Shown here piece after piece: positions 29,301 to 40,340 of a stretch of 64,000 nucleotides of DNA. Positions within the stretch are counted from its first letter, which is position 1. Each line of letters starts with the position of its first letter. Under the pieces are notes generated by a model. That model was not told where the DNA came from and did no database searches. It saw nothing but the letters and a program-made list of their open reading frames with translations. The position numbers and the translations under genes are program-made. The DNA is from Haliotis asinina. Lineage: Eukaryota > Mollusca > Gastropoda > Lepetellida > Haliotidae. The stretch spans positions 16,697,001 through 16,761,000 of the forward strand of contig NC_090295.1 of NCBI RefSeq assembly GCF_037392515.1, in the 5' to 3' direction.

Positions 29301-32300
29301 TATGTCAATCCTTCCATTCTTTTTGACCTGCAACAGCTAGAGCATTGATTCAGGACAAAATGTGATTCTTGTCATGTGTGTGTTATTCAGAAAATTCTTA
29401 TGCGTCGTCTACTTATACAAGTATTATAATGAAGAAAAAATCCAGAAATACATAAATATTGAAAAAGTCAAGGAGCCAAAAAATAAATATATTTAAAATG
29501 TCGCTACTTAAAATGGGCATCACACTGTGGAGTTAACTTTTCGTTTGGATTTGGGTTTCAATAATTTCAATAATTGTCCCATTTTACAGGGGGTATTAAA
29601 ATGCACTCCAACCGTCCATCCATACGTCTGTGCGCATTTGTCTTTTCAGGACGAAACTGTTCACTATTTCTTCAACAAACTTGGCACATAGATAGATCTG
29701 GTTGTGTACTGGTGTCGTTTGTTAGTTTGGGAATTCTGAAGAAAATATTCTTTTGCGTTTCCATGGCAACAAGTTTGAGCTTGACTAAATGTGGTGGTGT
29801 GCTCTTTTCCAGGGCAGAACTTTAAAACTATTCAGTTTCTCTACCAGATTTTGAACGTAGATATTGAGGTGTACTGGTGCCTTTTGGTAGTTTTTGTATT
29901 CTGAATAAAATATTTTTGGTTTCCATAACAACAAGTTTGGCTTCAAATAAATTTTGTGGTAGTGCTCCTTTCAGGAGCAGAACTTAAAAACCTTTGAATA
30001 CTTCCCCTTTGCCATATACATGCCAAACCATTTGACATTATCATAACAAACAGACCTGTTCATGAAGACTATTTGGCCATTGCGGGTGATGACTTTGCCA
30101 TCTTCCTTATCTGCCGTCTGATTTGAACTCATGAAAAATAGACTTCATTATTTTTGACTGCTGAACTGACCTCTGAGGACAGTCCCATGACAGATCATAC
30201 AACAGCCTATCCTGAACTTTCGGTGAGCCAATCAGAATGCATGGGCCAGTGAGAAATTTTCACAGTTCTTAATTAAAATTTGAAAACTGAAGAAAGTTTT
30301 GGAATGTATAATAGATGCCAAAATGGTTTTGTCAATAGGAAACTTGTAGGTCCAGTGGATTGTGTGTTTCACAAAGCTTTGGCAGTAATTTAGACATATC
30401 ACAGTAGGTGCAATACAGATTCATGTTTTCTCAGATGATAAGCAAACATATTTCTCAATATATCTCTCATTGTGAATGTTTCATGTGTGTACTTGCAGGC
30501 TTGATAACAACACCCTACTGTGTCTCATGTTGGACGTCTTCTCAGATCAAGATGAACAGTTTGGAAAGGTACAGACTACAAACTCACTGACTGAAGTCCA
30601 GTCAACCTCTTGCATAGTCTTCGCCATGTTTAGCATATAGGCAACAATATTGGCAATAGAAATGAAAATATGATTTCTGTCAGTGATTTCCCTGGAAGTA
30701 TTGAGACATATTTATTGTTTTAGCTTACATTTAGCCATACAAATGCTTGTACCTACTGGTATAGGAAGACAGGAAGGGGGGATAATTGTACTTGTGGGGT
30801 CTTGTGTTTACATTTGGTTTCAACTCGACATATGGTAAGTAGCTGTACTTTTATATCTCATCAACAAGAATAGGAAAGACTTGTTCAAGTCTTCTGTACC
30901 TCATTCACAGGTACGATTTCCCAGTTTCCAGAGAAACTGAATGGTTTCATTTTGATTCTGCCCAGATGTTCTGCACAAGTCAAGGTCACAGTGAAGGAGA
31001 GCTGAAGAGGATATTTCTGCTGGTGTCTGATCGGGCCATGTATCTACTTCACCAGCGAGAATGTGACCACAAGTTTATCAAGGACAAGGACATTCCCTTC
31101 AAGGACATAGACTTTCTGGCAGTAAGGAACATTCACTCATTCAATTAGTAATTCTTTAATGATACATTGACCACGGTTAAGCTTTTCTGTGTGGGTGTTA
31201 ATGCTAAAGCCTGCGTGTTTCACATGCAAATGAGTCTACATTTCATGCACCATATTTTCTACCTATGTGTTCAGCATGCAAAAGTTTTTGTGTTATGGAA
31301 ACATGTAACCGAAAAAATGCACTTTGCCCAGGAAGAGCAAAATGAAATAAAGTTTCTTTCAGCTAATTTGACTTGCCAATGATGACAGCATGCACTGAAA
31401 CAGAAGGAAATTTGAACAGGGGACCACTTACCATTCCCCCTTACAGACCTCACGCTTTTTGGATGGGACATACTCCTGCTCTGGATGCACACACAAAATT
31501 CTGGGGGCTATACATTTCATGAACGCAAAGCTGTTTTTCCTACTGCGAACACTGACTTGGGATTGCACAATGTCACTTCAAGATGGCATTCATTGTGTGA
31601 TCTGATTTTATTGAATACAGCCATGATATACTTCCAGTAGGTAGACATCTGAAAGGAGAAGGAATTACTTACTTGATTTGCATAACACTGAATCTCAGTA
31701 GTGTCATTCCATTCCTTTGTGTCAGTGACTGAATTGCTTGGTTCAGACTTCCTTTTACACCAGACTGTAATATTCACAAGTTCAGTGGTACACTTAAAAA
31801 GAAAATAATTTAAACTGTTCCACAGTCAGTCTGATTCTTTGAATATCGGAAATATGGACCGCATGAAATATGTTGATGCTTGCTGTTAGTGTGAGGTAGT
31901 ATGCCAAAAGATTGTTTTGTATACCGTGATGGATGAGTGTTATTTCCCATGAGGATCTGACCCGTGAAGGTCCAGGGTAGAATAGGCCTTCAGCAAGCCA
32001 CGCTTGCCATAAAAGGCGACTATAAAAGGTGACTATGCTTGTCATACGATGCGACTAAGGGGTTCGGGTGGTCAGGCTCACAGACTCGGTTGACATATGT
32101 CATTGCACAGATCGATGTTCATGCTGTTGATCACTGGATTGTCTTGTCCAGACTCGATTACTTACAGGCTGCTGCCATATAGCTGGAATATTGCTGTGTG
32201 CAGCACTAACTAACTACTAACTCACTAACTCCCATGAGGATCGGGATTAGAGTTGATGTGAGTAACCCATGCCTGTCGTAAGAGGCGAGTAACAGCATGT

Positions 32301-35300
32301 GGGTTTCAGACTCACTGACTTCATTGACACACGTCATTGTATCCCAGTTGCAAAGATTGATGCTCATGCTGTTGATCACTACACTGTCTGGTCTAGAATT
32401 GATTATTTGTAGACCGATGCCACATAATAATGCTGAGTGCGGCATAAAAGTAAAGTCACTGTGATTGTTATAAAGTTTTGAATGTAGTATTTTCCTGAAA
32501 ACTGTATGATGACTGATGTGTCTACTAATGATGAGTGTTTGTTTGCATCACACAGCTCAGTGTCAACAATCAGATTATCAACATTGTGTGCACAAATCGA
32601 CGGAAGCAGTTCTGGCTGACTACGGGAAATGAAACTCTCACATGGTACGTGGAGATATATATGTTTCATCACCCACAAGGGAATTAGTTTCGATGACGTC
32701 TGTACAGAAATTTTATGCTGCGTCTGCTGAGAACTGGATTTGAGGAAAAATGATTCATTATTCATTTGACGAACGATTTTATCAAGTCATTGTAGAATGC
32801 ACCTTTAGTCACTGGCTGAGGGCAGATATCACATTTACAAAACATGTGCCACATATAATAATGGAGGATATGTTGCATCTGAGAGAAATGTTCGGCCAGA
32901 GTGTGAACAAACGAAAGTTTCATATAACAGCATTTCAGAAAGAATTATTCTTTAAAATGTCAACTCCTTGGTTCTAAATACATTGTATACTAAAGATAAG
33001 ACCTGTGAAGAATGGGTTAGAATTGGTCTTCAGCAACCCATGTTTGTAAGAGGCAACTGACTGGATTGGGTGGTCAGGCTCAATGACTTGGCTGACATAT
33101 GTGATCTTATCCCAAATGCTTAGATCGATGCCGATGCTATTTATCACTGGATTGTCTGGCCCAGACTCGAATTTTACAGGGTGCCATATAGCTGGAACAG
33201 TGCTGAGTGCAGCATAAAACTGAACACTCTCACTCGCTCACCAAACTGTTCCCTTAAAAGTAACTGGGACTGAGATAGCCCATTGGTCTAAGTGTTCACA
33301 GACTGCCACCATATAGCTGGAATATTGCTGAGTTTGGTGTAAGCAACAAAGAAAAGTATAAAAAAAATATCAAGTACCAGGTATTCCTACATTTTGCACG
33401 GAAAAGCTTAACTCATTTCCCCATAACCCTTTCTTACATATATACTCAAGGAAATAAATAAGGTACTAAAAATAAGGTCAAACTTTCATGAGTTGAACTT
33501 GTCTCAAACTTGTCTCAGAATAGAAGATTGGTCCCTGTATTGTCTTTTTTATTCCTGACTTCCCAACATTGAACCTCTGATAATTGTTTACAGGTAAGAA
33601 CTCGAGTCAGTTTGACACTATTCAGTAACAGTTATACTGTTTATTTCAGTATTTTATTCCTGCTTGTTTCAGTGCAATCACCAGCTGTATTTCCTCAGCC
33701 ATGGAGAACTGTGAGTTCTCCCTCCCCAAGCTGACGGTGTTGACCGATGCCACTACACAGAAAATATGCATGAAGAAATATGCTGCCAATGAAGCCCGGA
33801 TTGAGGTATGATGGCTGCTGTATGTATGGTGTGATAGGGTACTAGACACTTTCCCAGCAGGCTAATTTGTAACGTATCCTTCCCTTTATCTTCTTACTGA
33901 AATATAACAGTTAATGAAAAATATAGAGATTGTGGGTGATAGTATGTGGTCTTTTGTGCAACAAGTAATCAGTTTAGCCATTGTTCAGCAAATTTCAGCG
34001 TAAATGGTTGATGGATTGGTTAGTGACAGTTAAGCTGCTAAGGCCTCACAGGCAACTTATACGCCCAAGGAGTTGAGAATAAAAAATGAAAGAGCTGTGA
34101 TCTATTGAATAGGTTCATTAATGAACTGAATGGTCATCCTCACCCACCCATGCTCACATTGACACCTGCATGACACCCACAGACACTAACACACACCCTG
34201 GGAAGACCCCTACCTACTGTATCAGGATTGTTCTCTAGTCTGTGTGATATTGTTACAGCCATGAGATGTTTGTGTGGAAGGCTACTCCCAGGTGTACTGG
34301 GAGGACCCCCACCCAGTGTGCGAGGGTTGTTCTCTAGTCTGTGTGATATTGTTACAGCCATGAGATGTGTGTGTAGAGGGCTACTCCCTGGTGTACTGGG
34401 AAGACCCCCACACAGTGTATCAGGGTTGTTGTCTAGTCTCTGTGTTATTGTTACAGCCATGAGATGTGTGTATAGAGGGCTACTCCCTGGTGTTCTGGGA
34501 GGACCCCCACCCGGTGTGTCAGGGTTGTTGTCTAGCCTCTGTGATATTGTTACAGCCAGGAGATGTGTGTGTAGAGGGCTACTCTCTGGTGTACTGGGAA
34601 GACCCCCACTCACAGTCAGCCAAGATGGAACATGCAAACAGGGAAGGAACATTGCTATTTAAGTCCACTGAACATGGGAGAGGACATCTGTGGAAGCCTG
34701 TTTTTGTTGTTCTCAGGTTTGTATTACCTTTATTGATTATACCCATAGATTATAGTTTACTAATGAAACAGAGAATGTTCTGCTAAATGAAACTGAAAAA
34801 GAAATCATGAACTTACACAAGAAGAATAAAGGACAAAGTTGGTTGGTTGGCTGGTTGTTTAATGTCGCATTCAACCAAATTACACCCATAGTATATGGCT
34901 GCAGTCCAGCCCAGACGATCCAGTGATTGACAGTATGAGCATTGATCTATGTAGCTGGGATACAATGACGTGTTAACCAAACCAGGAAACCTGACAACCC
35001 AATGCGATAATCGTCTCTTACCGAGTAACAATTCTAACCCAGACCTTTATGAGGTAGAGGACAAAGGATGATGCAAGCGCTTTTTAGCTTCCTCTAATGT
35101 TATTTGTTAAAGTTCTAGAAAGGTTTCAGTTGACTGAGGATGTTTAAAAACCCCAAGGACTGTTTTTCACTTTGTATCACTTGACCAAGAGGTGGAGTAC
35201 AGCTCAGTTATGGCAGTTTCCTGTTTTCAGATATCCACAGATTTTATTTCAGATTGATCAGTTCTGTGATAATAGACTTTCCTGTAACCATCCCTGGTAG

Positions 35301-38300
35301 CTAAAATAAGTAAAGACAGATAAATGTAGAATTTTAAAGATTAATTAAACTGATTGAAAAATTTCTTCACCAAATTTATTTTCAGCCTTGGTTTGATTTT
35401 ACAAATGAGTACGGTGAATAAATCTATTAAAAAAATCAAAGTTTTAAAACTTCTCCTATCTCATGGTATGACCTTCTCTCTCTTGATTCAACACTTAGTG
35501 CAACAATGTAAGCCTTTTGTCCCAAGGCCTCTCTTATCCATGCACCCAAGCACACCATGTTACCCTCATTATAATATAGACTTCTAGTTGTCATGCAAAG
35601 CATGCGGCATGCACCTATAGCTACCCTCAAGACCATCTCCAAATCATCATTCTCATTCTTGGACCCACTGGATATGATCAACCTTGGAGAATCTGCCGTA
35701 TCAATTTTTAACCAATCACCAAAAAGAGAAGTTGTTGAGATATCTTGAGTGGAAGATTTGGCTTGTTTCAGAGATGGGATGCTGTGTGTGTTTGATGACA
35801 AGAACAGTAAGCCACAGTGTTTCTTGAGGCTTGGAGGGGAACAGTGTGTTGGTTGTAGACGAAGCACGGACAGCGATCGGGAACACTGTATCGAGGTCAT
35901 CAAATCCGATGGAGGACTCTGGCAGTTTGCTGCAGCCAATCACATTGAGGTCGCTGACTGGCTACAGTGTCTATGCAAGGCTGTGTCGGAGGGAAGTCAG
36001 GTACGTGTGGGGGAAGCTGATGTGTAGCAGTGAGGGAGTGAGTTTAGTTTACACCGTTTTAGCAATATTCCATCAATATAACGACAGAGGACACCAGCAA
36101 ATGGACTTCACACTTTGTACCCATGTGGAGAATCGTACCCGGGTCTTCCGTGTGACAAGCAAACACTTTAACCACTCGGCTGCCCCTCCACCTCATCAGG
36201 GTGGCAGGGTACAATATTTTCGACCTCTCTTCCTTACAATCTGAGGACACCTCACAAGGTGAACCATGATACAATGATCTGAACTCATATCTTCATGCAG
36301 GCAGATATCATATCAGAGTGAAAGATCTTATTTTAACCAGTTTGGATATGTTCATGAACACTCCACCTACCTGTTTAGTTTGTTGTTTTATACTTCACTC
36401 ACCGTATTTCAGCTTTATGATGATAGTCTGTAAATAATCAGATGATAAAGTCTGGACCTGACAATCCAGTGATCAACAGCAGAGGCATTGATCTATGCAA
36501 CTAGGATACAATGACATGTTTCAACCAAGCCAGAGAGCCTGACCACCTGATCCCATTAGTCGCCTCTTACGACAAGCATGGGTTGCTGAATATCAGTTTT
36601 ATTCCAGTTCTTAAATGGTGCAACAAGGCAGACTGAGAGTAATCACTTATAAAGAGTTACTCACTGACATGAATTAGATGAGAAATCATTGTATTATAAA
36701 TTTCTCTTTCATGAATGGTACATAAACATCAATGACACATCCAAGCTTTTTGATCAGAAAATCAGATGAATCATGTACTTTTTGTTTCAGAGCACTGGGG
36801 ATGGCTGGAGTTACCTACCCTGCTGTTCTGTTTTGACCCATCAGAAGATTCTGATGTGTCATGAGGATGTGCAAACAAGTTTCTTCCGAACGCTTGGCAG
36901 TGCCAACATTGAGGAGGTGACAGGGATCACCATTGATGCTGAAGTGAAGAACTACTGTATACTGGTACTGTGGTGTTCATGTGCCATACAATTGTTTTCT
37001 ATCTGAACCTATTAGTCACTCTAACACATTAATTAAAGGAAGTAAGGTGTGTGGGGAATACATGGGTTTATTGATGTTGTATGTGTGATACAGGAGTTTT
37101 ATTGAAGGTAGCTGATTGATACAAGAATTTATGATCTGTGTGTGATACAGAGGTTATTGACAATATCTGTGTGATACAGTTTATTGATATCTGCGTGATA
37201 CAGGAGTTTATCGATGATATCTGTGTGATAGTTTATTGATGATATCTGTGAGTCACAGTGTTTACTGATGATATCTTTGTCACACATAGGTTATTGATGA
37301 TATCTGTGTGATAGTTTATTGATGATATCTGTGAGTCACAGTGTTTACTGATGATATCTTTGTCACACATAGGTTATTGATATCTGTGTGATACAAAGTT
37401 TATTGATGACATCTGTGTGATACAAAGTTTATTGATGACATTTGTGTGATGCAGAGTTTATTGATGATATTTGTGTGATGCAGTTTATAATGACATCTGT
37501 GTGAGACAGAGTATAATGACATCTGTGTGACGCAGAGTTTATAATGACATCTGTGTGATACAGAGTTTATTGACGATATTTGTGTGATGCAGTTTATAAT
37601 GACATCTGTGTGAGACAGAGTACAATGACATCTGTGTGACGCAGAGTTTATAATGACATCTGTGTGATACAGAGTTTATTGACAATATTTGTGTGATGCA
37701 GTTTATAATGACATCTGTGTGAGACAGAGTATAATGACATCTGTGTGACGCAGAGTTTATAATGACATCTGTGTGATACAGAGTTTATTGACGATATTTG
37801 TGTGATGCAGTTTATAATGACATCTGTGTGATACACAGAGTTTATTGATAGCATCTGTGTGATACTGAGTTTATTGATACAACAGGAGTTCGAATCCCAG
37901 GAGGCAGGGGTAAGCAGCGAGCAGTGGGTGCTGTACTTCAACTCTGGCTCAGAGATGATTCGCTTCACCAAAGCCATGTCCAAATGTTGGGAGCAGCAGT
38001 TTCAGGTATACATATAACTCTCATTGTCCTCATTATGTGTATTGGATATTGTTGTAAGACTTAACATACCATGGAAGGTTGGTTGTTTGGTTTCTTGTTT
38101 AATGCCGCACTGAGCAATATTCCAATTTCCAGTTATATGGTGGTGGTCTGTAATTAATCAAGTCTGAACCAGACAATCCAGTGATCAGTATCATAAAGAT
38201 CAATCTACGCAATTGAGATACAAGCAAGGCAGGCCACCCGATCCTTCATGTCACCTGGTGCGCAGTGGAATTGAAAAGTTATTTGTCGTAGTGTACTAAT

Positions 38301-40340
38301 TGGGGAACAAAACGTTATTCTCTTGGCTATAAATGGATGAAATAATCTAACCAACAGTCATGAGGAATTAAACGTGAATCTCTTATAATGGGAAAAAAAC
38401 TTAAAGGTCACATGCAACCAAAAAATCAAACATAATTAAAACACATTTATCACTTATTCATGACATATAATATACATTGCTGCTTTAAAAAAAAACAAAT
38501 AACACAATTATAAGCGTACAATCGCGATTCAAAAGTGCGATATTTTGCACTTGGGCTTACTTCCCCCGAAACGAAGCCCTCCGGAGACCGAACCCAGTCA
38601 TAGCGGGTGGATCTGCACTCAAGTGTAACGACGGCTTCCAATTAGCTGTTTCATTTGCTGATATATATGCTGAGGGTTCGTTGTGTGTACAGAAAGATGA
38701 TCTGTTTGATGGGCATTTTAGAAATATAGCCAGTCACAAGAAAGTAAGATTCTTTATGGACAACAACTTCTTTTTGTGTACTTGATGCGTCGTTTCAGTA
38801 TGGATTCATATACTGTTGTCAAACAAAATCATATACACAAAAAGAAGTCGTTATCCATGAAGAATGTATATAGAGATGTTGGGTTTGGAAAATACATGTT
38901 CTCTGAATTTGCGCTCGATCAAATAAAAAATCATGTCAGTAGAGTTGGTAAACTACTGCGTGGCTGGAATCTGTCATTCGTCCAAGTACACAGCAGGACT
39001 TGAAACTGACAAGAGTTTGCACCAGTTTCCGTCAGATCCAGTCATCCGAAGTCATCATGAAGCTGTGTATTGCATGTTGTCTTTAGCAGACAGGCAGACA
39101 GACATATAGGTGTGAATAAACCAGACACTGAGCTTTCTCTGTGACAGAGACTGTTTACTACAATCAACAAGTTGTTTTACGTAACGAGTAGATTATTTAC
39201 TTGTTTGTGTACACAACCAAGATTAGACTACTGCTCACGACCTCAGACGCTGGGCATGCATACTGTTTCAAGCTCCTCGAACCTATTCACTGCGCATGCG
39301 TTATGGAGGCAGCGCAGCACAGCTGTTGAAACCAGTTTTCCCCCCAGCGCTGGGGGGAATTTAGTGAAACGTTTGAACTCCAATTTTGCGGGCTTTTCTT
39401 TCATCGCGTTTTTTTCAAGTTTATAGGTTGAATTGGCATTTTTTATGATTTGTTTCGGTAAGTGCATACCGAAAGGTACCAGAATCTGCAAAGTTGTGTT
39501 TTACGTTGCATGTGACATTTAATATTAAACTTTAAATTCTATTATCTATAGTATCTATTAGTGTTCCAAGATTGCTGCTCTGTTACAGCTACTTCTAATT
39601 TGATGAACTATCTGTTCAAATTCTATTTAACTATATAGCTGCATCCTACCTGGACAAGCTAATTCAATCGTGACGAACAGTCACCTTACTCAAACAATCA
39701 TGTACACAATACTGGTCAATTCGTCAGTGTCCCACGTGGTCTGCCCGCACGTGAAGAAGCATGCTTCTTGGTGACCTGCGAAACATGGTGCGCTTGTGCA
39801 ATCTGTCCATTTGTTTGGTCTCCAGATCATTGCCTCTTACGATAAGCAAGCATTACTGAAGAACAATTCTGACCTGCACCTTCACAGGTCTACAATTTTT
39901 ATTTAAGGTTTGGTAATAGAGCTCAGTCATACTTATTGCAAAACAATATCCGTAGTTTATGCATGTTGTAAGTGGCAACTAAGAGGATCAGATGGTCAGG
40001 CTTGATGATTTTGTTGACTCTTGTCATTGTATCCAAATTGCGTGAATTGATGCTCATGCTGCTGATCACTGGATCGTCTGATACAGACTCAAATATTTAT
40101 AGACCACTACTCTAAAGCGGGAATATTGCTGAAAGCAGTTCAAAACACCAAACCTTACACTCAGTCTCTCTCTTAGTCTCGATCCTCATAAAATCTTAGG
40201 AATAATGTATGCATACATCAACCAATATGTCACTGTTGTTTCAGGTTGAAATCTCTATCAACCAAATCGATGATGCTCCCCTTCAGACAAGATGCCAGGA
40301 AACAGCCCGTCATGTAGTGGGACTCTACACATTGAAGTAA
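21786..40340 (+). CDS. PLEKHM2: PLEKHM2 (SKIP) orthologue, 15 exons, first short exon not found
   Basis: Adaptor linking ARL8 on lysosomes to kinesin-1. Exons: 21786-21895, 23186-23295, 25804-25928, 26271-26333, 26913-27050, 27832-29048, 30499-30568, 30966-31121, 32556-32644, 33673-33805, 34556-34716, 35772-36000, 36791-36964, 37886-38005, 40245-40340. All have GT/AG sites and agreeing phases, totalling 2991 nt (996 residues plus TAA). RUN domain: CEHLDHALLHG, GYWRMVNEFTRKNAIKDIE, AWIFMALNENLLESYL. Linker: ELKVIRVKSKGQ, as in the vertebrate protein. The C-terminal half has CTNRRKQFWL, LTVLTDAT, then a PH domain (LWKPVFVVL, GGEQCVGCRRSTDSDR, ADWLQCLCKAVSEG) and CHEDVQTSFFRTLG. Human PLEKHM2 is slightly longer. 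About 20 N-terminal residues are missing; their exon may lie on either side of the Polinton. Confidence 0.93.
22050..22244 (-). repeat. SINE family A, nearly full, in intron
   Basis: Reverse orientation, with GCTCATGCTGTTGGTCACTG, CCAGACTCGATTATTAACAG and ATAGCTGGAACATTGCTGAG in order. Confidence 0.8.
23604..23723. mobile_element. 120-bp foldback element (near-perfect hairpin)
   Basis: 54-base arms (23604-23657 and 23670-23723) with a single mismatch and a 12-base loop. The arms begin AACTTCTTTATTA, as does a smaller hairpin at 45334-45375. It sits in a PLEKHM2 intron. Confidence 0.93.
24470..25560. repeat. 71-bp satellite-like array in a PLEKHM2 intron
   Basis: Units containing TCCTAAGTGTATCACAGTCT start at 24541 and recur every 71 bases to 25180 (ten starts). 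The core units are almost identical, differing mainly by CATGGTTGAG versus CATGTTTGAG. Flanking copies before 24541 and after 25251 are progressively diverged but keep the spacing, and traces persist to ~25780, next to the exon at 25804. Confidence 0.95.
26588..26746 (+). repeat. SINE family B, full length, in intron
   Basis: tRNA-like head (AGTAGTCCAATGGATAAAGT), B-box-like ACGTTCAAACCC, body ATGATATTGCTGGAATAT and AAACTCACTCACT tail. Confidence 0.85.
26913..27050 (+). CDS. PLEKHM2: PLEKHM2 exon after the RUN domain
   Basis: 46 codons starting DVPYLDLSTYPP, which matches the vertebrate APYLDLAPYMP segment. The rest is Ser/Arg/Glu-rich (SRSLSREKSQEED) and probably disordered. Phase 0 at both ends. 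Confidence 0.9.
27060..27680. repeat. ~30-bp minisatellite in intron
   Basis: Diverged tandem units of the type GTTGACATGGGTGTCTCTCT-GAGAGGAA, roughly 20 copies. They create a long antisense open frame (27082-27672) that is not a gene. Confidence 0.85.
27832..29048 (+). CDS. PLEKHM2: PLEKHM2 large linker exon
   Basis: 1217 nt, about 405 codons of Ser/Glu/Lys-rich, low-complexity, probably disordered sequence. Recognisable is RIETIISVEEDIDQIETELK followed by VIRVKSKGQKVKGKK, matching the ELEVIRV..GKKKK block of the vertebrate protein. The frame seems to stop at TAA 29050-29052, but a perfect donor (GA|GTAAGA) precedes it and joins in phase to the exon at 30499. No tryptophan is encoded anywhere in this exon. 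Confidence 0.9.
29083..29235 (-). repeat. SINE family B in intron
   Basis: Reverse orientation. GTGAGTGAG tail, AATATTCCAGCAATATCACTG body, GAAATGGGCTTCACACATTG, and a degraded head ending CTTTAACCATAACCATCAG. Confidence 0.8.
29574..30010. repeat. Diverged relatives of the 18.6-20.5 kb repeat
   Basis: Two to three units with GTTTCCATGGCAACAAGTTT, CCAGGGCAGAACTTTAAAAC and GGTGCCTTTTGGTAGTTTTT in the same order as in the main field. Intronic. Confidence 0.6.
30499..33805 (+). CDS. PLEKHM2: PLEKHM2 exons between linker and PH domain
   Basis: Exons 30499-30568 (LDNNTLLCLMLDVFSDQ), 30966-31121 (RIFLLVSDRAMYLLHQ), 32556-32644 (IINIVCTNRRKQFWLTT) and 33673-33805 (SLPKLTVLTDATTQK). Together they match the vertebrate region that runs from VDNNHLLLLMIHVF to ILTDATMEK. 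Splice phases are consistent. Confidence 0.9.
31959..32217 (-). repeat. SINE family A, long copy, in intron
   Basis: Reverse orientation. Includes the GTGAAGGTCCAGGGTAGAAT end block, GATCACTGGATTGTCTTGTC and ATATAGCTGGAATATTGCTG. It abuts a second copy. Confidence 0.85.
32225..32452 (-). repeat. SINE family A, second of two adjacent copies
   Basis: Reverse orientation, with AACCCATGCCTGTCGTAAGA, GCTCATGCTGTTGATCACTA and ATAATGCTGAGTGCGGCATA. More diverged than its neighbour. Confidence 0.8.
33000..33345 (-). repeat. SINE family A copy plus 3' fragment
   Basis: A full reverse copy (33000-33242), then a separate fragment at ~33295-33345 with CACCATATAGCTGGAATATT. Confidence 0.75.
34160..34620. 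repeat. 99-bp intron-exon tandem repeat with four 3' splice sites
   Basis: Each unit contains the intron end (GTGATATTGTTACAG) plus the start of the next exon (GGCTACTCCCTGGTGTACTG, GAAGACCCCCAC). Acceptor AGs fall at 34258, 34357, 34456 and 34555, exactly 99 apart. Only the last is followed by an open frame (CCA GGA GAT); the other three read CCA TGA, a stop in the correct phase. A partial unit lies before 34230. Confidence 0.9.
34556..36964 (+). CDS. PLEKHM2: PLEKHM2 exons encoding the PH domain and following segment
   Basis: Exons 34556-34716 (GYSLVYWEDPHS, then LWKPVFVVL), 35772-36000 (GGEQCVGCRRSTDSDREH, ADWLQCLCKAV) and 36791-36964 (KILMCHEDVQTSFFRTLG). The pleckstrin-homology core spans the first two exons, with the final Trp of its C-terminal helix present. 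Confidence 0.91.
34831..35065 (+). repeat. SINE family A in intron
   Basis: Forward copy with CCAGACGATCCAGTGATTGA, AGTATGAGCATTGATCTATG and GATAATCGTCTCTTACCGAG. Confidence 0.8.
36032..36190 (-). repeat. SINE family B directly after an exon
   Basis: Reverse copy beginning 31 bases inside the intron after the exon ending at 36000. The head end reads AACCACTCGGCTGCCCC. Confidence 0.8.
36397..36615 (+). repeat. SINE family A in intron
   Basis: Forward copy: CTGACAATCCAGTGATCAAC, CACCTGATCCCATTAGTCGC, TCTTACGACAAGCATGGGTT. Confidence 0.85.
37080..37880. repeat. Minisatellite with higher-order structure, abutting an exon
   Basis: Units of ~25-35 bases built from GACATCTGTGTGATACAGAG and TTTATTGATGATAT. 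From about 37500 a larger repeat of four units recurs about three times. The array runs to within a few bases of the acceptor at 37885, so the branch region of the intron lies inside it. Confidence 0.9.
37886..40340 (+). CDS. PLEKHM2: PLEKHM2 last two coding exons
   Basis: Exons 37886-38005 (EQWVLYFNSGSEMIRF) and 40245-40340 (ending HVVGLYTLK, TAA at 40338-40340). The first matches the vertebrate WVIYLSCTSELDRLL region. The extreme C-terminus is unlike the vertebrate protein, as expected for a poorly conserved tail. Confidence 0.88.
38078..38272 (+). repeat. SINE family A, in last intron
   Basis: Forward copy with TTAATGCCGCACTGAGCAAT, CCAGACAATCCAGTGATCAG and a shortened 3' part. Confidence 0.8.
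38401..39522. mobile_element. Longer TTAA-flanked relative of the 17965 MITE
   Basis: Left end TTAAAGGTCACATGCA (38401-38416), right end TGCATGTGACATTTAA (39507-39522, one mismatch). At 1.12 kb it is three times longer than the other copy. The extra interior holds an imperfect hairpin (38750-38780 against 38834-38864), a 75-codon open frame at 38776-39003 with no recognised domain, and a 3' part matching the end of the short copy (AGAATCTGCAAAGTT). Confidence 0.82.
39826..40150. repeat. Two SINE family A fragments in opposite orientation
   Basis: Forward 3' fragment at 39826-39893 (TTGCCTCTTACGATAAGCAA, CACCTTCACAGGTC), then a reverse copy at ~39962-40150 (GCTCATGCTGCTGATCACTG). Confidence 0.75.

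Noticed and set aside
34140..34662. Long repetitive frames on both strands (170 and 144 codons)
   Set aside because: The 99-bp repeat keeps all frames open. The true coding frame is that of the PLEKHM2 exon and differs from both.
38776..39003. 75-codon frame inside the long TTAA element as a transposase
   Set aside because: Too short and without a DDE motif or recognisable domain; part of it is one arm of a hairpin.
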